A stretch of 14,719 nucleotides of DNA, taken from the NCBI GenBank assembly GCA_948896875.1, contig CAQUWW010000015.1, positions 28,466 to 43,184 of the forward strand, in the 5' to 3' direction. This DNA comes from an uncultured Acetatifactor sp. Its GTDB lineage: Bacteria; Bacillota; Clostridia; Lachnospirales; Lachnospiraceae. Position 1 is the first letter of the stretch. Every line of letters starts with the position of its first letter. A program made the position numbers and the translations under genes. Below are positions 1 to 6,975 of the stretch, piece after piece. Under the pieces are notes generated by a model. That model saw only the letters and a list, made by a program, of their open reading frames with translations, was not told the origin of the DNA and made no database searches.

Positions 1-1
1 G

Positions 2-247
2 GAAACACAGCAGGCCCTGGCCGACCAGACAGCCTCCATGCCAATTATCGGCGGCGTCTCTCTTCCTGAAAAACTGACCTGTGTGGGCGAGTTGATGGAA
101 GAAAGTACCGATGCTTTCGTGTGGGGCGGCAGCGCAGAGGAGGACGGTGACATCCGTGCCATTATCAATGCGGCATTCACAGATCTGCTGGTGGGCAACA
201 GCACGCCGGAACAGTTTGTGGAGACAATTCAGTCCCAGATGAAATAG
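2..247 (+). CDS. Sugar ABC transporter substrate-binding protein, C-terminal fragment
   Basis: The frame is open from base 2 and ends at TAG 245-247; the start lies before the window, so only about 81 C-terminal residues are seen. The tail (a WGGSAEEDG stretch, then AIINAAFTDLLVGNSTPEQFVETIQ) has the form of the last helix of family 1 extracellular solute-binding proteins, where the final helix is typically ...G.ITPEEFV..... The two CUT1-type permeases that follow on the same strand support this reading. The protein would be a membrane-anchored lipoprotein that hands sugar to the permeases, but the lipobox and most of the ligand site are outside the window. The substrate cannot be inferred. 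An alternative within the same superfamily is possible; a non-transport role is unlikely. Confidence 0.8.
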   Translation, partial: ETQQALADQTASMPIIGGVSLPEKLTCVGELMEESTDAFVWGGSAEEDGDIRAIINAAFTDLLVGNSTPEQFVETIQSQMK

Positions 248-277
248 CATACCGACAAAATAATCAGCTCGCAGAGA

Positions 278-309
278 CTGCCACGGAAGGAACGCTTCCA
301 CCGTGGCAG
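278..309 (+). other. Strong intra-operon hairpin between binding-protein and permease genes
   Basis: The arms CTGCCACGG (278-286) and CCGTGGCAG (301-309) pair perfectly over 9 bp. The inner bases AAG/CTT can extend the stem with one bulged A, leaving a loop of about 5 nt. No T-run follows (the next bases are CTCCTCACATT), so this is not a standard intrinsic terminator. It sits 31 nt after the binding-protein stop and 65 nt before the next start. Hairpins in this place in sugar importer operons (malE-malF is the classic case) protect the upstream mRNA and lower permease expression relative to binding protein. That role is inferred here. Confidence 0.6.
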
Positions 310-373
310 CTCCTCACATTCAGATCTTATAGTACGGATAAACACTGCGCAGTTTATGAAAGGAGACGGAAAG

Positions 374-1279
374 TTGAAAAAAAGAGAGCGTTTGTTCATG
401 CTGGTATCTCTGGGCCCTGCACTGGCCTGCTTCCTTATCATGTTCGCCTGGCCTCTCGTGAGGACGATTATGATGAGCCTGCACAAGATGCCCAGTATCA
501 GCAGCAAAATGTCGGACTGGGAATTTATCGGACCGGGAAATTATACGGAGCTGTTTACCAACAGCGTCTTTCTGGCTTCCCTCAGAAATGTGGCCAAAAT
601 CTGGTTCGTGGGCGGCGTACTGACCCTTTCTCTCGCCCTGCTTTTTGCCGCTATTCTTGCCTCCGGCGTGAAGGGGAAACGCTTCTGGCGCTCGGCTATT
701 TATCTTCCAAACACCGTTTCCGCAGTGGCGCTGGCCACCATGTGGCTCCAGTATGTCTTCCAGAATAAATTTGGTCTCCTGAAACAGCTGTTTACGGCTC
801 TGGGGATGGAGCGACTGGCCAGAATCAACTGGACCTCTCCCGAGTACCTGTTCTGGGGTATGCTTATCGCCAGTATTTACAGCAGTGTAGGCTATTTCAT
901 GCTGATCTTCCTGTCAGGTATCGAGGGAATTCCCCAGGACCTCTATGAAAGTGCACGGCTGGATGGGGCAGGGGCCTGGAAACAGTTCAGATACATCACC
1001 CTACCTCTGATCAGAAATGTATTCCGAACCTGCCTAACTCTTTGGACAATTTCCAGTGTGAATTATTTTACCATGGCGAAAATGTTCTCCTCCCGACTGA
1101 ACCTCAGGACCATTACCCCTGTCTATTACCTGTACGAAAAGGTATTCGGCACTTCCGACGCCGCAAGCGTGTTAAATGTAGGTTCCGGAGCCGCCGTGGG
1201 AGTACTGGTGGCTGTTCTGGTCCTGACCACACACCTCGTTATGAATAAAATACTGAAGGAGGAGGCATACGAATATTGA
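374..1279 (+). CDS. Carbohydrate ABC transporter permease (MalF/UgpA type)
   Basis: This is a 301-residue inner-membrane subunit of a CUT1-family sugar importer. About six hydrophobic spans are visible, the first at residues 7-27. The cytoplasmic EAA loop lies near residues 192-215 (ESARLDGAGAWKQF, then ITLPLI), with the conserved G that docks on the ATPase. The start chosen is TTG 374: AAAGGAGACGG at 359-369 ends 4 nt before it, and the protein then opens with MKKRERLF, a normal cytoplasmic N-terminus. An in-frame ATG at 356 lies upstream of that site and has no clear ribosome binding site. The stop overlaps the next ATG by one base (TGATG), which suggests translational coupling. It pairs with the following permease. 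Substrate unknown. Confidence 0.9.
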   Translation: MKKRERLFMLVSLGPALACFLIMFAWPLVRTIMMSLHKMPSISSKMSDWEFIGPGNYTELFTNSVFLASLRNVAKIWFVGGVLTLSLALLFAAILASGVKGKRFWRSAIYLPNTVSAVALATMWLQYVFQNKFGLLKQLFTALGMERLARINWTSPEYLFWGMLIASIYSSVGYFMLIFLSGIEGIPQDLYESARLDGAGAWKQFRYITLPLIRNVFRTCLTLWTISSVNYFTMAKMFSSRLNLRTITPVYYLYEKVFGTSDAASVLNVGSGAAVGVLVAVLVLTTHLVMNKILKEEAYEY

Positions 1280-2127
1280 TGAAAAAACAGAAGTTCCATA
1301 TTCGACATCTCTTAAAAGCAGTCAAATATATTCCCCTGGTTTTGTGGGTATCCTTTTTTGCCGTGGCTTTCGGCTGGATTCTTCTGGCCTCCTTCAGCAC
1401 CAGCCGGGAAATCTTTTCCAATGACCTTCTGGGCAGCGGTGTTCATTATGAAAACTATGTGGATGTGTGGAAGTACAACAATGTGGGCCATTATTTTCTC
1501 AACAGCATTATCTGTACCGGCATCCCCTGTGTGCTGATTATCCTGATTTCCGCTCCCGCATCCTACACTCTGGCGAAGAAAACCTTTATCGGCAGAAAAT
1601 TAACCCTCAATGCCTTCGTGGTCGGCATGAGCGTCCCTCAGGTCATGGTCATCATCCCTCTCTACTGCTGGTTCGTCCGCGCAGATCTGGTAGGACACCT
1701 GATCACCCTGATTGTTTTGTATACGGCCATGAATGTCCCCTATACGGTATATTTCCTGACCGCTTTCTTCTCCACTGTGCCCTCTTCCCTGGCGGAAGCC
1801 GCCATGATGGACGGCTGCACCGAGTGGAAAGCGCTCTGGAAAATCATGATTCCCATGGCTTCTCCGGGCATCATCACTGTGACCGTTTTTAATTTTATGG
1901 TCATCTGGAACGAGTACTTTATGGCCCTGATCTTTGCCAACGGCAATGATAAAATCCGCACCTTATCCATGGGCCTGCAGAACATTATCACCGCCATGAC
2001 CTACACCGGCGACTGGGCCGGGCTTTTCGCCGCAGTCATCATCGTTCTGATGCCCACCCTGGTTCTCTATCTGTTCCTGTCAGAGAAAATCGTATCCGGC
2101 ATCACAGGCGGCGGCGTAAAAGGCTGA
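1279..2127 (+). CDS. Carbohydrate ABC transporter permease (MalG type)
   Basis: This is a 282-residue second membrane subunit of the same importer. Hydrophobic spans are visible near residues 18-38, 74-97, 112-132, 140-162, 198-220 and 248-268. The EAA loop is at 172-195 (AEAAMMDGCTEWKALW, then IMIPMASPGI), and the protein ends GGGVKG, a tail very common in MalG-like subunits. The start is ambiguous: ATG 1279 overlaps the previous stop, and TTG 1276 lies one codon upstream; the GGAGG at 1261-1265 is 13 nt from the ATG and 10 nt from the TTG. No ATPase gene follows, so the pair probably recruits a shared MsmX/MsmK-type ATPase coded elsewhere. Substrate unknown. Confidence 0.9.
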   Translation: MKKQKFHIRHLLKAVKYIPLVLWVSFFAVAFGWILLASFSTSREIFSNDLLGSGVHYENYVDVWKYNNVGHYFLNSIICTGIPCVLIILISAPASYTLAKKTFIGRKLTLNAFVVGMSVPQVMVIIPLYCWFVRADLVGHLITLIVLYTAMNVPYTVYFLTAFFSTVPSSLAEAAMMDGCTEWKALWKIMIPMASPGIITVTVFNFMVIWNEYFMALIFANGNDKIRTLSMGLQNIITAMTYTGDWAGLFAAVIIVLMPTLVLYLFLSEKIVSGITGGGVKG

Positions 2128-2211
2128 TATATTTCCACGACTCAGAGAATTTGAAAAAAGATAAAAATGATATTGAAAAAGTATTTGGCTATGCAGAAAG
2201 GAAATCATACA

Positions 2212-2784
2212 ATGAAGACATTAAAAGAAAAACAGGTGCTGGTGGCGGCTGATTTCGCCGGTCTTGCCCTGAAAGACGCCGTAGTGGCGCACCTAAAAGA
2301 ACGCGGCTGGACCGTTACGGATGTGGGAATGAAGGCTGACGATACCGGAACCCCGGAAATGTACCATCGAATCGGTCTGAGAGCCGGTGCCATGATTGCG
2401 GAAGGGGAATTTGAGCGCGCGCTGCTGTTCTGCGGCACCGGCATGGGCATCCACATTGCCGCCAGCAAATGTCCCCATGTCCACAGCGCGGTAGTGGAAA
2501 GTGTTCCTGCCGCTCTTCGCTGTGTGACCGCCAACAACTGTAATGTCATGGCAATGGGCGGCTTCTATGTGGCTCCCCGCACCGGTATGGCCATGGCGGA
2601 TGCCTTTCTGGAGCACAATCTGGGAGACGGTTACGAAGACTGGGAAGGTTTTTATGAGTACCACAAGCTGGGTTATGACGAGCTGGAGCATTTTGATTAT
2701 GCGGCCTACAAGGCCAATGGCTTCAAGCTTCCCAACCCCGGCGAAGCCCCTCTCGGACCGGAACCCGCCGGACATGCCTATTGA
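2212..2784 (+). CDS. RpiB/LacA/LacB-family sugar-phosphate isomerase, atypical
   Basis: This is a 190-residue cytoplasmic protein of the family that interconverts aldose and ketose phosphates (ribose-5-P, galactose-6-P, tetrulose phosphates). The family core is clear: VAADFAG at 11-17, the CGTGMG loop at 74-79 with the Cys used as general base in E. coli RpiB, and NNCNVMAMGG at 108-117. Two positions differ. RpiB normally reads D-H-A-G where this has D14-F15-A-G, and a His normally precedes NNANV where this has A107. The C-terminus runs about 40 residues past a typical 150-residue RpiB. The start ATG 2212 follows AGAAAGGAAA with good spacing; an earlier ATG at 2167 has no such site. Being last in the importer operon suggests it acts on the imported sugar after phosphorylation. 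The exact reaction is unknown. Confidence 0.82.
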   Translation: MKTLKEKQVLVAADFAGLALKDAVVAHLKERGWTVTDVGMKADDTGTPEMYHRIGLRAGAMIAEGEFERALLFCGTGMGIHIAASKCPHVHSAVVESVPAALRCVTANNCNVMAMGGFYVAPRTGMAMADAFLEHNLGDGYEDWEGFYEYHKLGYDELEHFDYAAYKANGFKLPNPGEAPLGPEPAGHAY

Positions 2785-2879
2785 CCGGACTTTCCCCGCT
2801 CTTTGGGCAGTCAGAAGCCGGCTCCACCATCCTGCTGGACCTGCGATAACCCTGAAATTGCAAAACAGCTCATCGAATT
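2785..2879. other. Convergent intergenic gap without a clear terminator
   Basis: These 95 bases separate the isomerase stop from the convergent acetyltransferase stop. I looked for a stem followed by a T-run on both strands and found none. Small GC-rich self-complementary pieces (around GCCGGC at 2817-2822) are too short to call. Termination here may be Rho-dependent, or the two transcripts may overlap. Confidence 0.4.
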
Positions 2880-3629
2880 TCATTTCCATTGCGGAAGCGG
2901 TGTAAGTAACAACCGATAATACTCCCTTTCCTTCAGAACAATCTTCGTGTCATAGGAAAATCCCAGCTTTTGGCACAATCGAAGGGAAGGGAGATTTTCT
3001 ATCTCCACCAGTGCCTGAATCCTGGTAAATCCAAGAGCGGCCGCCGCATAAGCCAGAATTGCCTCACAGACCTCATACGCATATCCTCTTCCCTGCCAGG
3101 GAACACCGATGATAAATCCCAGCTCAGGCTCTTCAAAACCCTCTCTGTAGGAAATACCGGCTCTGCCGATCACCGCTCCACTCTCCTTTTCCACCACTGT
3201 CCAGACGCCAAAGCCATAAAAGGTATACACTTTTTCAATATACTCACGAACGTACTGCTTCTCCTGCTCCACCTCCGGATACAGCTCCTCCATGTATCTG
3301 GTCACGGCAGGATTGCTGTAAATCCGATAGAAAACATCCACATCCTCCGGTGTAGTCTCCCGGACAAGGCATCTCTCCGTCTCCAGAATATTCCAGGGCA
3401 TTCCTTTCAGCCGTCTATAAACCCGCTCCACATACTCCGGCTCCAGCTCCTCCGGATCCTCCACCGCAAACAGATACGAAGAGAAATCCTGGTCCCTGTT
3501 GCCGGAATGGAGATAGATCAACACCGCCTCCCCATCCTCCCGCAGCTTCTCCGCGGTATCTTTGTCATCTGTCACATACAGGGGCTGTTCCGTCCCGTTT
3601 ACAGAAACCTTCCTCTTTTTTAAATACAT
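2880..3629 (-). CDS. GNAT-family N-acetyltransferase with N-terminal accessory domain
   Basis: This is a 249-residue cytoplasmic protein. Residues 83-245 form a RimJ/RimL-like GNAT domain. TERCLVRETTPEDVD opens it, VIGRAGIS marks the central beta strands, PWQGRGYAYEVCEAIL (177-192) is the acetyl-CoA pyrophosphate loop with the Q/R-x-x-G-x-G/A pattern, and ENLPSLRLCQKLGF (211-224) is the conserved late helix. Residues 1-82 are an extra region of alternating beta and alpha character (LYVTDDKDTAEKL, AVLIYLHSGNRDQDF, EYVERVYRRLKG). I recognise it only as an N-terminal extension seen on some clostridial GNATs. Start ATG 3629 follows AAAGGGGGAAG. The acceptor (protein N-terminus, amino acid, antibiotic) cannot be inferred. 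It stands alone, divergent from the cyclophilin gene. Confidence 0.85.
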   Translation of the reverse strand: MYLKKRKVSVNGTEQPLYVTDDKDTAEKLREDGEAVLIYLHSGNRDQDFSSYLFAVEDPEELEPEYVERVYRRLKGMPWNILETERCLVRETTPEDVDVFYRIYSNPAVTRYMEELYPEVEQEKQYVREYIEKVYTFYGFGVWTVVEKESGAVIGRAGISYREGFEEPELGFIIGVPWQGRGYAYEVCEAILAYAAAALGFTRIQALVEIENLPSLRLCQKLGFSYDTKIVLKEREYYRLLLTPLPQWK

Positions 3630-3663
3630 CCCGCTTCCCCCTTTACGATACCGCCTTTTTCGG

Positions 3664-3700
3664 TTACAATCACTATAACATGAATTACATTATAAACTAT
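3664..3700. promoter_or_regulatory. AT-rich divergent promoter region, GNAT and cyclophilin genes
   Basis: The 94-bp divergent gap contains -10-like hexamers on both strands. Read on the - strand there is TATAAT (3689-3694) and an extended -10 TGTTATAGT (3672-3680). Read on the + strand there is TATAAC (3674-3679) and TATAAA (3691-3696). None has a good -35 at 16-18 nt, so the strand assignment and exact start sites are uncertain. Confidence 0.35.
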
Positions 3701-3723
3701 TTTCATCAGAAAGGACACCTATT

Positions 3724-4248
3724 ATGGCAAAAAATCCGATTGTAACCATTACCATGAATGACGACAGCGTTATCCGTCTGGAACTGTATCCCGATGTGGC
3801 TCCCATTTCCGTGAACAATTTCATCAGCCTCATTAACAAAAAGTTCTATGACGGTCTGATATTCCACCGCGTCATCAGAGGCTTCATGATTCAGGGCGGC
3901 TGTCCGGAGGGCTCCGGCATGGGCGGTCCCGGCTACAGCATCAAAGGGGAGTTCTCCCAGAACGGCGTCGCCAATGACTTGAAGCATACCGCAGGGGTGC
4001 TGTCTATGGCCCGTTCCATGGCTCCTGACTCTGCCGGGTCACAATTTTTCATTATGCATAAAAATGCGCCTCATCTGGACGGATCCTATGCCGCATTCGG
4101 GAAAGTGATAGAGGGCATGGATGTGGTCAATAAGATTGCCGAGACGCCCACAGACAGCTATTCTGACAGGCCTTATGAGAATCAGGTCATGAAGAGTGTT
4201 ACTGTAGATACCTTTGGAGTGGATTATCCGGAACCGGAGAAGTGCTGA
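3724..4248 (+). CDS. Peptidyl-prolyl cis-trans isomerase, cyclophilin type
   Basis: This is a 174-residue single-domain cyclophilin, without signal peptide or membrane span, so a cytoplasmic folding catalyst of Xaa-Pro bonds. The active-site signature is intact: FHRVIRGFMIQGG at 47-59, giving the catalytic Arg49 and the pocket residues Phe54, Met55 and Gln57; then AGVLSMARS (90-98) and GSQFFI (105-110). The position of the human CypA Trp121 is His117 here (PHLDGSYAAFGKV). Bacterial cyclophilins often vary there, which usually goes with weak cyclosporin binding. The start ATG follows AAAGGACACCT with normal spacing. The gene is monocistronic, with its own promoter region upstream and a hairpin terminator just after the stop. 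Its length is typical for the family. No link to the neighbouring sugar loci is apparent. Confidence 0.95.
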   Translation: MAKNPIVTITMNDDSVIRLELYPDVAPISVNNFISLINKKFYDGLIFHRVIRGFMIQGGCPEGSGMGGPGYSIKGEFSQNGVANDLKHTAGVLSMARSMAPDSAGSQFFIMHKNAPHLDGSYAAFGKVIEGMDVVNKIAETPTDSYSDRPYENQVMKSVTVDTFGVDYPEPEKC

Positions 4249-4256
4249 AAAGAGAA

Positions 4257-4291
4257 AGAAGAGACTGCCGTTTTTGCCTGCAGTCTCTTCT
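4257..4291. terminator. Bidirectional hairpin terminator
   Basis: Perfect 12-bp arms AGAAGAGACTGC (4257-4268) and GCAGTCTCTTCT (4280-4291) enclose an 11-nt loop. A T-rich stretch follows on the + strand (ATTTAT). On the - strand the stem is followed by TTCTTTCTCTTTTC. It lies between the convergent ends of the cyclophilin gene (+) and the binding-protein gene (-), so it probably serves both transcripts. Confidence 0.8.
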
Positions 4292-4312
4292 ATTTATGCG
4301 CAGGCATAAATA
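4291..4312. terminator. Second short hairpin next to the terminator
   Basis: Arms TATTTATGC (4291-4299) and GCATAAATA (4304-4312) are perfectly complementary over 9 bp around a GCAG loop. It lies between the 12-bp terminator stem and the binding-protein stop codon (4316-4318), and shares base 4291 with that stem. It may back up termination of the leftward operon or protect its 3' end; it has no T-run of its own. Confidence 0.5.
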
Positions 4313-4315
4313 CTA

Positions 4316-6001
4316 TCATTTCATGGGATAGAAACCACGGTAAGCTCCCTCCTGATATGCGGCACGCTGTTCATCAATAATCTGCTGGCCGCCGGAAGTA
4401 AGCAGAGCATTCACATACTCATCCCACTTTGCGTCAAACTCTGCGGGACTACAGGTTACAGTCTGTACCAGCAATTCGGCCTCTTTCGAGATTACAGTTG
4501 TTCCATAGTCCACACGGGCCTGGATGGTATGCGTGAAACTGATAGGCTCATAGCCACAGGTGTTGGCAATGACAAGAGAATTGGCAACTTCATCTGTATA
4601 GCCAGGATAAGCATTGGCAGAGGCAGCATAGTTCAGTTCGTCGGAACCATAGTAGAAGCCATTACAGATAGGTGCGCCATCAGTGGCATGCATCTTATAA
4701 GCATCCTCTGTATCATCCACATTCTTCAGATCGGTGGGAATACCATTTTCATCTACAGTAGTATAGTTATGTCCCTCTTCACCATTCTGCAGGGCAAAGA
4801 GACTCTCGGGCTGACACATCCAGTTGAGATACTTCATAGCGGCTATGGCTGTCTCCTCCGGTACCGAAGCAGGTATAAAGATATACTGTCCTGCGGCAGT
4901 ATAGGTCTCGTGAGGTGTACTACTGTCGTCAGGTTTAAATGCATCACAGGCAATGTAGGATGCCCCGGGTACATTCTTCTCCAAATCAATCTGGTAAGAA
5001 TCTTCCATGCGCCATGCGCCATCCCAGTTACCAATCCAGAATCCATCATAGCCATTCACACGGTCAGACTTGGTCTGGTCACTGTTCTCGATACCGAAAT
5101 AATCCGTAACAAGACCTTCGTTGAAAAATTTATTCATCCAGCGGATGGCCTCCTTGGCACCGGGCAGCAGGTAATGGAAATCATGATAGGCAACCCAATC
5201 CTCTTCCGTTACCTGAGAGTAATCTATAAAGGCATCCATCTGGTAAATCCACCCATAGAAAGGATCTGCAGAATATAAGTCAGATGCATAAGGAATAGTC
5301 TTATCACCGCCCAGATTCTGCTCTTTAGCAGCTTTCAGATAATCATACAGCTCATCAATGTTGGAAGGAACTTCCATATTTAATTGTTCCAGCCAATCCT
5401 TGCGAATATAGTTTACCTGAGTTGCCACGATAATACGGCGGGCTGGCAGCGCATATTGCTCTTTCCCATTGCCAATGTCGAATTGCCCATACTGAAGCAC
5501 ATTTTCACCCAGAAAAGTTTTGAGTTCCTGTCCATACTCATCCAACAGGCTATCCAATGGATAAATACCTCCCATATCAACATACTGCTGTACCAGATCA
5601 CCTCCATAGGTCATGCAGATGTCAGGAGCAGTACCGCCGGCCAGCTGGGTATTCAGAATCGTACCTTCTTCCCAGCGTGACACCGGCACCCACTCAACTT
5701 TGATGTGATTGGGATCACCAAAGTTTTCCTGAATGTAATGCAACTGCCAGCAGTCTTCCACATTGAACCCGGCAATAGAACGGTCATACATCTCTACACG
5801 CAGTGTCAGCCACTCATCGTTACTTTCAGCTGCGAGAGACGACTCGCTGCTTTTGTCCGCTTCATTGGAAGAGCCTTCTGCGTTGCCCGCTCCGGAAGAA
5901 GAGCCTCCACTGTCGTCCGCTTCAGAGCCGCAGGCGGAAAGAAGGCCTATGCACAGGCAAAATGCCAGCGCAAGAGATAGAAACTTTTGAAACTTTTTCA
6001 T
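4316..6001 (-). CDS. Extracellular solute-binding lipoprotein (LplA type) of the xylan-type importer
   Basis: This is a 561-residue family 1 solute-binding protein. The N-terminus is a lipoprotein signal: MKK, a hydrophobic core at 8-21, then the lipobox LSAC with Cys24 as lipidation site. A Ser/Gly/Asp/Glu-rich linker follows to about residue 60, and then a two-lobe binding fold (APDICMTYGGDLVQQYVDMGG, near 130, is the familiar first-lobe segment). It is anchored to the outer face of the membrane and captures sugar for the LplB/LplC-like permeases encoded upstream. The start ATG 6001 has AAAAGGAG 8 nt upstream; a GTG three codons earlier would overlap that site. At about 560 residues it matches the large LplA-like group used for oligosaccharides. 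A decorated xylo-oligosaccharide is inferred from the GH115 in the operon. Confidence 0.9.
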   Translation of the reverse strand: MKKFQKFLSLALAFCLCIGLLSACGSEADDSGGSSSGAGNAEGSSNEADKSSESSLAAESNDEWLTLRVEMYDRSIAGFNVEDCWQLHYIQENFGDPNHIKVEWVPVSRWEEGTILNTQLAGGTAPDICMTYGGDLVQQYVDMGGIYPLDSLLDEYGQELKTFLGENVLQYGQFDIGNGKEQYALPARRIIVATQVNYIRKDWLEQLNMEVPSNIDELYDYLKAAKEQNLGGDKTIPYASDLYSADPFYGWIYQMDAFIDYSQVTEEDWVAYHDFHYLLPGAKEAIRWMNKFFNEGLVTDYFGIENSDQTKSDRVNGYDGFWIGNWDGAWRMEDSYQIDLEKNVPGASYIACDAFKPDDSSTPHETYTAAGQYIFIPASVPEETAIAAMKYLNWMCQPESLFALQNGEEGHNYTTVDENGIPTDLKNVDDTEDAYKMHATDGAPICNGFYYGSDELNYAASANAYPGYTDEVANSLVIANTCGYEPISFTHTIQARVDYGTTVISKEAELLVQTVTCSPAEFDAKWDEYVNALLTSGGQQIIDEQRAAYQEGAYRGFYPMK

Positions 6002-6027
6002 AGATTTCACTCCTTTTCTTTATATTT

Positions 6028-6045
6028 GAACGAGTTTACTCGTTC
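6028..6045 (-). other. Hairpin in the leader before the binding-protein gene
   Basis: Perfect 7-bp arms GAACGAG and CTCGTTC surround a 4-nt loop. In the - strand mRNA it falls between the LplC-like stop (6065) and the binding-protein ribosome site (about 6010-6016), and a short AT-rich run follows it. A hairpin just 5' of the binding-protein message could mark an RNA processing or stabilisation point, letting binding protein be made in excess of permease. This role is inferred. Confidence 0.5.
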
Positions 6046-6064
6046 TATACATTTTAACCGGGAA

Positions 6065-6961
6065 CTACCCCTTGACAGCTCCCATGGTCACTCCCTTCAC
6101 AAAGTACCGTTGCACAAAGGGATAAACCAGCAAAATAGGTACGGTTGCAAAAATAATAGTTGCAGATTCAATGGATTCAGACAGGCTGGATGCCATTTCA
6201 TTGGCATTTCCCTCTATCACTGTCACTTCAATGGCCTGAGCGCCTTTGATGAGGTTATAGAGTTTTAACTGCAAAGGCTGCAGATTCCGGGAAGTTATGT
6301 AATACAGAGCATCAGAAAATGAGTTCCATCTGCTCACTGCATAAAATAAGGATAATGTTGCCAACGAGGAATAACTCAACGGCAAGTATACACGTAATAG
6401 AATCTGAAAGTCATTGGCGCCGTCAATAAACGCAGCTTCACTCAATTCATAGGGCAGACTGGAAAAAAAGTTCTTCATTATAATAACATTAAATGTAGAT
6501 ATCAATCCCGGCAATACTAACGCCCACATACTATCAAGCAGTCCCAACTGCTTAATATTCAGGTAAATCGGAATGGTACCACCCGAAAAATACATGGTAA
6601 ACACAATGAACATGGTGAAAAATTTACGCCCCTTAAGACGTTTCATTGTCAGCGGAAACGCGATAAGAATCGTGAGAATCATGGACAGCCCCGTATAAAT
6701 TGCAGTCAGTTCAATCGTGTAGAACAAACTATGCCACATTGATTTATCCCGGACAATCGCTTCATACGCCTTCGTGGAAAACTCCACTGGCCATAATGAC
6801 ACAGCTCCGCGAAGAATAGCCGATTTAGAGGACAGGGAGATAGCGATCACATTAATAAAAGGCAGGGTACAGATTGCCACGAAAATCAACATAATCACCG
6901 CAAGTATATATTGCCCGGTTGTTGCCTTCTTTTTCAAAGATGGATTTAATTTGCCTTGCAT
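6065..6961 (-). CDS. Carbohydrate ABC transporter permease (LplC/YtcP type)
   Basis: This is a 298-residue membrane subunit of the oligosaccharide importer. Hydrophobic spans lie near residues 17-42, 79-105, 113-133, 143-163, 197-213 and 265-285. The EAA loop is at 172-195 (ELSEAAFIDGANDFQ, then VYLPLS). The C-terminus reads VQRYFVKGVTMGAVKG, the hallmark ending of LplC/YtcP subunits. The start ATG 6961 is preceded by AAGAAGGAGG at 6-7 nt; an ATG seven codons upstream (6982) has only a weak site and would overlap the previous gene. The gap from the LplB-like stop is 14 nt, so the two are co-transcribed. No ATPase is encoded nearby. Confidence 0.93.
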   Translation of the reverse strand: MQGKLNPSLKKKATTGQYILAVIMLIFVAICTLPFINVIAISLSSKSAILRGAVSLWPVEFSTKAYEAIVRDKSMWHSLFYTIELTAIYTGLSMILTILIAFPLTMKRLKGRKFFTMFIVFTMYFSGGTIPIYLNIKQLGLLDSMWALVLPGLISTFNVIIMKNFFSSLPYELSEAAFIDGANDFQILLRVYLPLSYSSLATLSLFYAVSRWNSFSDALYYITSRNLQPLQLKLYNLIKGAQAIEVTVIEGNANEMASSLSESIESATIIFATVPILLVYPFVQRYFVKGVTMGAVKG

Positions 6962-6975
6962 ACTCTTCCTCCTTC

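Noticed and set aside
2151..2178. TTGAAA words before the isomerase gene as an internal promoter
   Set aside because: No -10-like hexamer occurs 16-18 nt downstream of either copy.
2293..2889. A 198-codon open frame on the - strand
   Set aside because: It is antisense to the isomerase gene, with no ribosome site and no family resemblance.
2970..3623. A 217-codon open frame on the + strand
   Set aside because: It is antisense to the GNAT gene; its composition (many Leu, His, Ile) is that of a mirror frame.
4529..5278. A 249-codon open frame on the + strand
   Set aside because: It lies fully antisense inside the binding-protein gene, has no ribosome site and no recognisable motif; the - strand protein has clear family features.
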